Shown: positions 17,420-23,215 of the stretch, in pieces | How the letters are laid out: the number at the start of each line of letters is the position of its first letter | Position numbering within the stretch: position 1 is the stretch's first letter | Source of the DNA: Actinotalea caeni | Lineage (GTDB): Bacteria; Actinomycetota; Actinomycetes; Actinomycetales; Beutenbergiaceae | DNA: 57,867 bases | Assembly (NCBI RefSeq): GCF_009733795.1 | Contig: NZ_WNXX01000021.1 | Span: 1 to 57,867 of the forward strand | Direction: 5' to 3' | Translations under genes and position numbers: made by a program | The notes under the pieces: generated by a model | The model's input: the letters and a program-made list of their open reading frames with translations, nothing else | Database searches by the model: none | What the model was told of the DNA's origin: nothing

Positions 17420-18337
17420 TCACCCGGACGGGGACCCGTCCTCGCGGGTGATCGTTCGGTACCGACTGGGAGTCAGCCCGACGCTCCGGCGGAACTGGCG
17501 GGCCGCGAAGTCGGCGTCGCCCCAACCCACCTCCCGAGCGATGACGGCAATCGACGCATCCGTGTTGCGAAGAAGATCGGCCATGCGCTCGGCTCGCAGC
17601 ATGGCAAGGTAGGCGATCGGTGACTTGCCGTACGCCTCCACGAACACCCGACCAACCTGAGACTTCGAGAGATGGACCTCGGTCGCAAGCTCCGCCATCG
17701 ACCAGCGGTGATCGATGGCCCCCTCCAACAGCTCAGCTATCCTGCGCGCCTCATCGCGCAACGGCGCAAATCGGCGAAGGCGAGGAAGAGACGGCCACGC
17801 TGTCGCCCGTTCGGTCACGGAGGTGCGAACAGGTGAGGTCCTAATGAATGGTGCGACGACGTGGAGCACGTCAAACAAGAGCGCTTGCATTCGGTAGAAG
17901 TTCTCGATGAATCCGCCATCGGTGCTCAGTCTCACAAGTTCATCCAGCCAGGGCATCAGCATCCCTGCGCGGTCTTCGCCGATATGGAGGATCTGCGTCG
18001 GTTCTGTGTACACCGTTTCGGCAAATCCCTGCACCTCGTGACGGTCGCGCATGTACGCGGCATACCGCCAGCGCACCTGGTCAATGACGTAGTCGGTATC
18101 CAAGTAGATGGTGGTGACGGTGACGTGGCCTTCGGGCTCAGTGCAACACAAAGTGTTCGCCGCCAAAAGGATCACGTCGCCGACAGCAACAGGCTTCTGA
18201 CCGAACTCGCTGAACAATATCGCCGAGCCTGATCTGACGACCACCACTTGCACACAGTCATAGGCGATCGGGCCGACGTAGGTGTGTACCGCACGCGTGC
18301 GAGCCAAGACAGGTTGATAAGTGAACATGCTGGTCAT
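17420..18337 (-). CDS. AraC-family transcriptional regulator
   Basis: The 305-residue protein has an N-terminal cupin-like effector domain (about 15-130) and a C-terminal double HTH (about 200-300) with MAELATEVHLSKSQVGRVFV and SIAVIAREVGWGDADFAARQ, ending FRRSVGLTPSRYR. This is the AraC/XylS signature. Its GC is lower than that of its neighbours, suggesting a separate history. It sits just before the transfer operon on the same strand and could control it (inference). Confidence 0.88.
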   Translation of the reverse strand: MTSMFTYQPVLARTRAVHTYVGPIAYDCVQVVVVRSGSAILFSEFGQKPVAVGDVILLAANTLCCTEPEGHVTVTTIYLDTDYVIDQVRWRYAAYMRDRHEVQGFAETVYTEPTQILHIGEDRAGMLMPWLDELVRLSTDGGFIENFYRMQALLFDVLHVVAPFIRTSPVRTSVTERATAWPSLPRLRRFAPLRDEARRIAELLEGAIDHRWSMAELATEVHLSKSQVGRVFVEAYGKSPIAYLAMLRAERMADLLRNTDASIAVIAREVGWGDADFAARQFRRSVGLTPSRYRTITREDGSPSG

Positions 18338-18468
18338 GGCCGACGCGCCCGGTCCGGTGGGTCAGCACCCAGCGCGAGCATCCACCGGGTATGGAACGCA
18401 ACCCCGCAGCCGAAACCGCGCACCGCAGCCTGCCGTCCTCAACCGCCTCCGGGCAGGCTGCCTGGACC

Positions 18469-18960
18469 TCACCGCCGTTCGCGTCCTGAACCGTGCTGGT
18501 GCGTCGCGCCGCCTCTTGCGAGTCTGCGCGCCCATGCCCAGAGGATGAGGTTGGCGCCGAGTGCTGTGGCGAGGGCGAGGATGCCTAGGGCCTGGTTGTG
18601 GCTGGTCCAGGCGATGATGGCGCAGATGAATCCCGCGGCGGCGAGAAGCTCGATCAGGACGACGGCCGCGACGCGCCGCGATCGGGACCGGGAGCGCTCG
18701 GGGTCTTCCTGGCTTGGGAGCACCCCGGGACTGTTGCTCGCGTCGTCGCGTGAGGCGGGCACGGCGAGGAAGGGCGGCGGGCCGGCCAGGGGGTAGTGCC
18801 TCATCTGCGCCCATGCGGCGACGGCGGCCCACCCGCTAGGAGGAGCCACACGTTGTTCTGCGGTGGGCTGCACGTCGGAGGCGTCGTGCTGGTCCCGGTG
18901 CGGGACGGGCGACTCGGTGCGAGGGGGTCGATCGGGCGACTCGTCGTGTGGTGACCTCAT
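18469..18960 (-). CDS. Small two-helix membrane protein under the TGCGCAA operator
   Basis: The 163-residue protein starts MRSPHDESPDRPPRTESPVP. It has a disordered, Pro/Arg-rich N-terminal 100 residues, then two transmembrane helices (VAAVVLIELLAAAGFICAII and ALGILALATALGANLILWAW). An AGGAGG site lies 5 bases before the ATG at 18960. It diverges from the transporter units to its right, with a perfect ACTTGCGCAAGT palindrome in its promoter region, so it probably belongs to the same regulon. It may be a membrane partner of the transporters; function unknown. Confidence 0.72.
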   Translation of the reverse strand: MRSPHDESPDRPPRTESPVPHRDQHDASDVQPTAEQRVAPPSGWAAVAAWAQMRHYPLAGPPPFLAVPASRDDASNSPGVLPSQEDPERSRSRSRRVAAVVLIELLAAAGFICAIIAWTSHNQALGILALATALGANLILWAWARRLARGGATHQHGSGRERR

Positions 18961-19042
18961 CCGAACCTCCTCCATGATCGTGTGGCACCCACCTCGATCG
19001 CCGCGTCTGCGGTCGACGGCAGCGCGGCAGGTGCGCCCTCCT

Positions 19043-19071
19043 AGCATAGTCCGTGACTTGCGCAAGTGCCA
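19043..19071 (-). promoter_or_regulatory. Divergent promoter with palindromic ACTTGCGCAAGT operator
   Basis: On the minus strand, TGGCAC (19066-19071) and TATGCT (19043-19048) are spaced by 17 bases. The perfect 12-base palindrome ACTTGCGCAAGT (19056-19067) fills the spacer and touches the -35. This geometry suits repression by an ArsR-type protein. The motif matches the elements at 19120, 22951 and 27222. Confidence 0.6.
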
Positions 19072-19118
19072 GACTGTCTCTCGTTACCTTCTGGTCGACA
19101 CAACGTCAACAGTCGTTC

Positions 19119-19150
19119 ATTTGCGCAAAGCGCAGAGTATCGACTAGTGT
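19119..19150 (+). promoter_or_regulatory. Promoter P1 with TTTGCGCAAA operator
   Basis: The palindrome TTTGCGCAAA (19120-19129) contains a -35 TTGCGC (19121-19126). TAGTGT (19145-19150) follows after exactly 18 bases as -10. The predicted transcript would start near 19157, at the foot of a GGGGCC hairpin. The same spacing is found in P2 and P3. Confidence 0.65.
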
Positions 19151-19157
19151 CATCTAC

Positions 19158-19173
19158 GGGGCCAGAAGGCCCC
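19158..19173 (+). other. 5'-end RNA hairpin of leader 1
   Basis: GGGGCC (19158-19163), loop AGAA, GGCCCC (19168-19173). It lies at the predicted 5' end of the transcript, and leader 2 has the same hairpin at the same place. A third GGCCCC lies near 19336, after the leader ORF, and could compete for pairing. Function inferred: mRNA protection or a regulatory switch. Confidence 0.5.
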
Positions 19174-19203
19174 CGAGTCATGCGCGCTAGGAGGTGATCC
19201 GTC

Positions 19204-19308
19204 GTGAGCGACGACCACAGTCGATCTGTGCGCTCCCACCCTGAGACGGGTCCGTCTGCCTCGGCGCCCGCGATCCACTGGAGCCTGGACAGCGCAACCT
19301 CGTCGTGA
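19204..19308 (+). CDS. Leader peptide 1 (uORF), 34 residues
   Basis: A GTG at 19204 follows AGGAGGTGATCC (19189-19200), a 12-base perfect complement of the 16S rRNA 3' end. The predicted peptide starts MSDDHSRSVRSH and continues with a Pro/Ser/Ala-rich part, ending at TGA 19306-19308. That is 63 bases before the first membrane-protein gene. The start MSDxHSRS is shared with leader 2, at both nucleotide and peptide level, arguing for a selected coding leader. An AGACGG/CCGTCT hairpin (19244-19257) lies inside. It resembles translated leaders that regulate Mg2+ transporters, such as mgtL, in principle but not in sequence. Confidence 0.62.
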   Translation: MSDDHSRSVRSHPETGPSASAPAIHWSLDSATSS

Positions 19309-19371
19309 CGTGGGGTGGGCGCGCAGGACTCCGAGGCCCCACCACGTTCACTGCTTTGAGAGGAATGCGCC

Positions 19372-19704
19372 ATGTCCACCATCACCACGCAGACCATGCC
19401 GTCCTGGCCGGTCCACACGATGCCCGAGCCCACCGGTCGAGCCGCATCGGCTGAGATCCCGTCGTGGCGGGGTGTCCTGGTCGCTGTCGGCGGGGGCCAG
19501 GGCGGCGGCAAGAGGAAGGCAGCCCGCTACGAGCGGTTCACCACCCGGGTGGTGGTGGTCAGCAGCGTGCTCATGCTCTCCTTCACCGCCTCCCTGCACG
19601 TCTTCAACTACGGCCTGGAGACGCAGACCTCCTCGACGTCGGGAACCCACAGCGGGTTCTCGAACACGGGCGGCTCGGGCGAGACCGAGACCGACGACGA
19701 GTAG
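19372..19704 (+). CDS. Small single-pass membrane protein
   Basis: The 110-residue protein starts MSTITTQTMPSWPVHTM. It has a Gly/Lys-rich stretch (GGGQGGGKRKAARYERF), one transmembrane helix near 58-78 (TRVVVVSSVLMLSFTASLHV), then a Ser/Thr/Gly-rich acidic tail. TTTGAGAGGA precedes the ATG. It is the first gene after leader 1 and stands 64 bases before a CorA-like gene. The repeat of this small-protein/CorA pattern at 20765 suggests that each small protein partners a CorA-like protein. Function unknown. Confidence 0.72.
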   Translation: MSTITTQTMPSWPVHTMPEPTGRAASAEIPSWRGVLVAVGGGQGGGKRKAARYERFTTRVVVVSSVLMLSFTASLHVFNYGLETQTSSTSGTHSGFSNTGGSGETETDDE

Positions 19705-19768
19705 CCGTCTTCTGGCGGCGATATCGGCCGCCAACCGCATCTGCACCAAACATGAAGGAAGAACGCGA

Positions 19769-20716
19769 ATGAGCATTATCGAATCGACGGCCCCGAAGGC
19801 CCGTGTCAGGTCGATCAGCAATGGGCGATGGCAGCGCATCGTCGGTGAGGACGCCCGGCTGTTCCGGCAGATGCGTGAGCGCTACGGCGCCGACCTTGCC
19901 GGTGCCGCGTCCGCGTCGTTCTACACCGATGAGGAGTTCATCTACATCCCGACCACGTTCGTGGAGCGCGACGGCGAGGACTACCAGGAGACCAGGATCA
20001 TCCTCGCCGTCAGCGACCGCGTCGTGATCACCGTGGAGCCGGGGCAGGCGTGCGCGCCGCTGGATCTGGCGGTTGCTCGCATGGAGCGCGACGGCCGCGA
20101 GGACGACAACCCCTTCGAGATCGCCGCCAGCATCTTGCAGGCGATCTCCGACGCGACCGATGGGCTGGTCAGCGGGCTGAACAACAGCACCGAGAAGATG
20201 ATGGTCCAGACCAACTCCATCCTGCGCAGCCTGGAGACGAAGAAAGCACGCGACTTCGGTGTCTCGGACGTGACGAGCACCCAGCAGGAGCTGGCCGACA
20301 TGGAAGAGCTGCTCTCGCGCTGCATGGAAGGTCAGCTCGCGCTCGCCGAGGCGGCCCGCCACATCCGCGCCAAGCTGCACGAGCGGCCCACCCCGGTGCG
20401 CACCGACCTGGGTCGCCTGATCGATGACATCGAGGCGATCGAGCAGCACATCGAGTTCGTGCACGATCGGGTGCGGCTGCTGCAGCAGACCAACAACCTG
20501 GCCCTGAACGTGAAGCAGAACCAGATCATCAAGGTGTTCTCGGTCGTCACGGCGGTGTTCTTGCCGGTGATGCTGCTGTCGACCTACTACAGCATGAACT
20601 TCGAGTTCATGCCGATCCTGAGCTGGCAGTACGCCGAGCCGGCGATCATCCTGCTGAGCTTCGTGTTCGCGATGCTCCCGCTGATCTACGTCCGCCGTCG
20701 CGGATGGCTGCGATAG
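19769..20716 (+). CDS. CorA-like divalent-cation channel 1 (SMN instead of GMN)
   Basis: The 315-residue protein has the CorA plan: a soluble N-terminal alpha/beta domain (about 1-130), long helices (130-245), then two C-terminal transmembrane helices. The segment VKQNQIIKVFSVVTAVFLP leads to YSMNF, with S275-M276-N277 in place of the GMN selectivity signature, and the C-terminus is the basic RRRGWLR. CorA proteins are pentameric Mg2+/Co2+/Ni2+ channels. The altered signature makes ion specificity uncertain. The ATG at 19769 has GGAAG upstream; the longer open frame overlaps the small gene before it. Confidence 0.82.
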   Translation: MSIIESTAPKARVRSISNGRWQRIVGEDARLFRQMRERYGADLAGAASASFYTDEEFIYIPTTFVERDGEDYQETRIILAVSDRVVITVEPGQACAPLDLAVARMERDGREDDNPFEIAASILQAISDATDGLVSGLNNSTEKMMVQTNSILRSLETKKARDFGVSDVTSTQQELADMEELLSRCMEGQLALAEAARHIRAKLHERPTPVRTDLGRLIDDIEAIEQHIEFVHDRVRLLQQTNNLALNVKQNQIIKVFSVVTAVFLPVMLLSTYYSMNFEFMPILSWQYAEPAIILLSFVFAMLPLIYVRRRGWLR

Positions 20717-20764
20717 ACCCCACCCGACCCCTTAGTTCTCCATCGAAGTGAAGGAAGTTTTGTC

Positions 20765-21016
20765 ATGACCACTCACACCACCCCCAGCGCATCCACGAAG
20801 GCAGGGAAGATGACCTGGAGCTCACGCATCGAGGTCAACAGCCTTCCCGGCGCCGACCTGGACGAGCGTGCCCGCGCCCGTCAGAACGCCGACGAGGAGC
20901 GTCCGCGGACCTCCCGGATCGAGCGGGAGATCATCTGGGCCGTCGTCGTGCTCTACGCGGCCATCATCGCCTGCTTCGCGGGCCTGCACCTGCTCGGCGT
21001 GGCGCAGTTCGGGTAA
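20765..21016 (+). CDS. Small single-pass membrane protein
   Basis: The 83-residue protein starts MTTHTTPSASTKAGKMTW. It has a charged middle (DLDERARARQNADEERPR) and one C-terminal transmembrane helix (IIWAVVVLYAAIIACFAGLH). It lies 48 bases after CorA-like 1 and 70 bases before CorA-like 2; GAAGGAAG precedes the ATG by about 9 bases. Small one-helix proteins beside ion transporters often modulate them, but no family is recognised. Confidence 0.75.
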   Translation: MTTHTTPSASTKAGKMTWSSRIEVNSLPGADLDERARARQNADEERPRTSRIEREIIWAVVVLYAAIIACFAGLHLLGVAQFG

Positions 21017-21086
21017 CACCCGCGCTGCCCCCTTTGTTCGCGACCTCCATGCCACTCCTGGCGGGACCAACCTTGAAAGCTCGAAC

Positions 21087-22028
21087 ATGAACCAGAACAC
21101 CGCACCCCCCATCACGCTGGATGCGCAGCACCTTCCCGGCCAGGGCTGGATCAGGGTGCGCGCATCCGACCGGGCCGCCCTGGACGCCATCTCGCGCCAG
21201 CACGGCCTGTCCCTGGAGCGACAGACCACCCACCCCATCGAGGAAGCCGGTTTCACCGTCCTGCCCGTGGCCCTGCCGTTGCGGGACGACGACCTGGTCG
21301 GCGGCTACTCCTTCCGCGCCGTCAGCGTGCTGATCGCCTTCACCGCCGACCTGGTCATCACGGTCGAACCGGACCAGCCGGTCGATGCCCTCAGCTACGC
21401 CCAGGCACGCGCCAACCGGCTGCCGGCGACCGCCTCCAGCCACGACGCACTGCTGCTGATCATCGAGGCGTTGGGCGACTCGATGCAGGACACCATCGCC
21501 CGCATCTCCCTGGTGCTGGGCGACCTGGCCGATGAGGCCGTCGACAGCAGCGGCGGGTTCAAGGTCGAGGGCCGCCAGGTCGGCGTCGCCGACATCGCCC
21601 AGACCGCGGTCTCGCTCGGGGAGGCCGAAGAACTCATCGCCCGCACCATCGAAGGCCAGCTCATGCTGGAGCGGGCCACCCGGTGGGTGCGCCGATCGGC
21701 TGCGGCCACCGGCAACGGGGACGCGGCGCTGCTGTCGGACATTCAGGGCTCCCGCCGCCACGCCCGATTCCAGCACGCCAAGGTGCGCAACATTCAGCAG
21801 TCGTTGATGACCACCCTCGATCTCAAGCAGAACCAGATCATCAAGGTCTTCACAGTGGTCACCGCCGTGTTCACCCCGCCGACGCTGATCGCGGCGTACT
21901 ACGGGCAGAACTTCGCGCACATGCCCGAGCTGTCCTTCCAGTGGGGGGAGTGGTTCGTGATGGGTGCCACCGTGTTCTTCGCGCTGGTGCCGCTGGCCTA
22001 CATCAAGCGGAAGGGGTGGCTGCGATGA
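21087..22028 (+). CDS. CorA-like divalent-cation channel 2 (GQN)
   Basis: The 313-residue protein is a paralogue of the gene at 19769. It has a soluble domain, long helices, the segment TLDLKQNQIIKVFTVVTAVF, then AYYGQNF with G273-Q274-N275 in place of GMN, and a C-terminal YIKRKGWLR. Gly and Asn of the signature are kept while Met is replaced by Gln. The ATG at 21087 is chosen because it follows the small gene and gives a normal N-terminus. Its stop overlaps the ATG of the next CorA-like gene (ATGA), so equal production of the two subunits is likely. Confidence 0.82.
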   Translation: MNQNTAPPITLDAQHLPGQGWIRVRASDRAALDAISRQHGLSLERQTTHPIEEAGFTVLPVALPLRDDDLVGGYSFRAVSVLIAFTADLVITVEPDQPVDALSYAQARANRLPATASSHDALLLIIEALGDSMQDTIARISLVLGDLADEAVDSSGGFKVEGRQVGVADIAQTAVSLGEAEELIARTIEGQLMLERATRWVRRSAAATGNGDAALLSDIQGSRRHARFQHAKVRNIQQSLMTTLDLKQNQIIKVFTVVTAVFTPPTLIAAYYGQNFAHMPELSFQWGEWFVMGATVFFALVPLAYIKRKGWLR

Positions 22029-22921
22029 GCATCCGAACCATCGAGAACAGCCCGTGGACACGGGTGTTCGTCACCGGCACCCAGGACCTCGCCGACGCCG
22101 AACACACGCTCGGGTTCGAGGTCCAGCCCGGCACCGGTCAGCCCGGCACGAACGTGTTCCCGCTGCGGCTGATGGACGCCCGCTCCGACTCGGCAGAGGT
22201 CCACGAGGTCACCATGGTGCTGCGCGAGGACCGCATCGTCACCGTCGAGCCCGCTGGCGGCGTCCCGTCCCTGCAAGACGTGGAGGCCCGCCTGCAACTG
22301 GACCAGGCCAGCGCCACCCACCCCGACACCGTCTGCCTCGCGCTCGTGCAGGCCGGCTACGCGACCGTCGCGCACAGCCTGGCCATGATCGAGGGCGACA
22401 TCCGCACCGTGCACCAGGCGATGGCGCGCCTGGACCTGGAACGCGCCGGCGTCAAGAGCGTCGGGGTCAGCGACCTGCCCCACGTCAGCGAACTGCTCAC
22501 CGACATCGACCAGGCACTGTCCCACGTCTCCTACACCGTGGGCCGACTCGTGCAGCTGGCGCGGCTGCTGCGCCACGAGGCGACCGACCACGGCACGCTG
22601 GAGCGCACCCGCCTGGACGATCTGGTCCTGCAAGGACAAGCCCTGGCCCGCCGGCTGGAGTTCATCGTCGACCGGCACCGCTTCCACGCCCAGGGCGCGT
22701 CCCAGCAGATCTCCACCAGCGACCTGAACGTGATCAAGGTCTTCACCGTGCTGTGGGCGATCCTCATCCCCGGTACGACCCTGATCAACTGGTACGGGCA
22801 GAACTTCGAGTTCATGCCCGAGCTGAGCTGGCCCTACACCGCCTGGGTCCAGATCGCCGGAGTGTTCCTGCTCGCCGCCCTTCCCATCTACGTCATCAAG
22901 CGCGCCGGACAACTCCGATGA
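22025..22921 (+). CDS. CorA-like divalent-cation channel 3 (GQN)
   Basis: The 298-residue protein has the same fold as the two genes before it. A soluble domain starts with MSIRTIENSPWTRVFVTG, then come long helices, then DLNVIKVFTVLWAILIP and WYGQNFEFMPELSW with G258-Q259-N260, and a basic C-terminal tail. It is translationally coupled to CorA-like 2 (ATGA overlap). The coupling of two paralogues hints at a hetero-oligomer, unusual for CorA, which is normally a homopentamer (inference). It is the last gene of unit 1. Confidence 0.82.
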   Translation: MSIRTIENSPWTRVFVTGTQDLADAEHTLGFEVQPGTGQPGTNVFPLRLMDARSDSAEVHEVTMVLREDRIVTVEPAGGVPSLQDVEARLQLDQASATHPDTVCLALVQAGYATVAHSLAMIEGDIRTVHQAMARLDLERAGVKSVGVSDLPHVSELLTDIDQALSHVSYTVGRLVQLARLLRHEATDHGTLERTRLDDLVLQGQALARRLEFIVDRHRFHAQGASQQISTSDLNVIKVFTVLWAILIPGTTLINWYGQNFEFMPELSWPYTAWVQIAGVFLLAALPIYVIKRAGQLR

Positions 22922-22950
22922 CCCTCCCAGCCCACCACTCCCACTGCGTC

Positions 22951-22982
22951 ATTTGCGCAAGCCGTTGAGAGTTGGGTAGGGT
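22951..22982 (+). promoter_or_regulatory. Promoter P2 with ATTTGCGCAAGC operator
   Basis: TTGCGC (22953-22958), 18 bases, TAGGGT (22977-22982). The -35 lies in TTGCGCAA. The predicted start is at about 22990, directly before a GGGGCC/GGCCCC hairpin (22991-22996 and 23001-23006), as in P1. The spacing is identical to P1 and P3. Confidence 0.62.
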
Positions 22983-23034
22983 GGTGGGTTGGGGCCGACA
23001 GGCCCCCACAGCGTGTGTGAGGAGGTGATCCGTC

Positions 23035-23145
23035 GTGAGTGACAAACACAGTCGATCGATGTGCCCGAGCGGGGCGACGGGTCGGCCCCGAAAGGTGTCG
23101 AGCGCGGTCCGCCGGGGCCCGACCACCATTTTCCAGCGACGCTGA
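23035..23145 (+). CDS. Leader peptide 2 (uORF), 36 residues
   Basis: A GTG at 23035 follows AGGAGGTGATCC (23020-23031), identical to the leader 1 ribosome-binding site, with the same GTC spacer. The peptide starts MSDKHSRSMCPSG and ends TTIFQRR; TGA lies at 23143-23145, 70 bases before mgtA. The nucleotide match to leader 1 extends from the ribosome-binding site through CACAGTCGATC, then stops. The rest of the peptide is basic (RPRK, VRRGP). A strong hairpin lies within its 3' half. Confidence 0.62.
   Translation: MSDKHSRSMCPSGATGRPRKVSSAVRRGPTTIFQRR
23080..23131 (+). terminator. Attenuator-like hairpin inside leader ORF 2
   Basis: GGTCGGCCCCG (23080-23090) pairs with CGGGGCCCGACC (23113-23124): 11 base pairs with one bulged C. 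ACCATTTT follows at once. It therefore looks like a factor-independent terminator with a short T-run inside the leader coding region. A translating ribosome would melt it, and a stalled or released one would let it form. Its GGGGCC can also pair with the 5' hairpin arm. This is a structural inference from sequence. Confidence 0.45.
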
Positions 23146-23215
23146 CACGCCCGCGCATGCCCCATCTTCGGCACCCGGCGTTCTGCCGCGTCCGAACCCG
23201 ATGGGAGACACTTCC

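Noticed and set aside
19158-19371. Known M-box (ykoK) Mg2+ riboswitch in the leader
   Set aside because: I could not find the conserved M-box core. The leader is dominated by a translated ORF and short hairpins, so the class cannot be assigned without a covariance-model search.
19041-19511. Minus-strand open frame across the leader 1 region
   Set aside because: It has no ribosome-binding site, and its frame covers promoter P1, the leader ORF and the start of a supported small gene.
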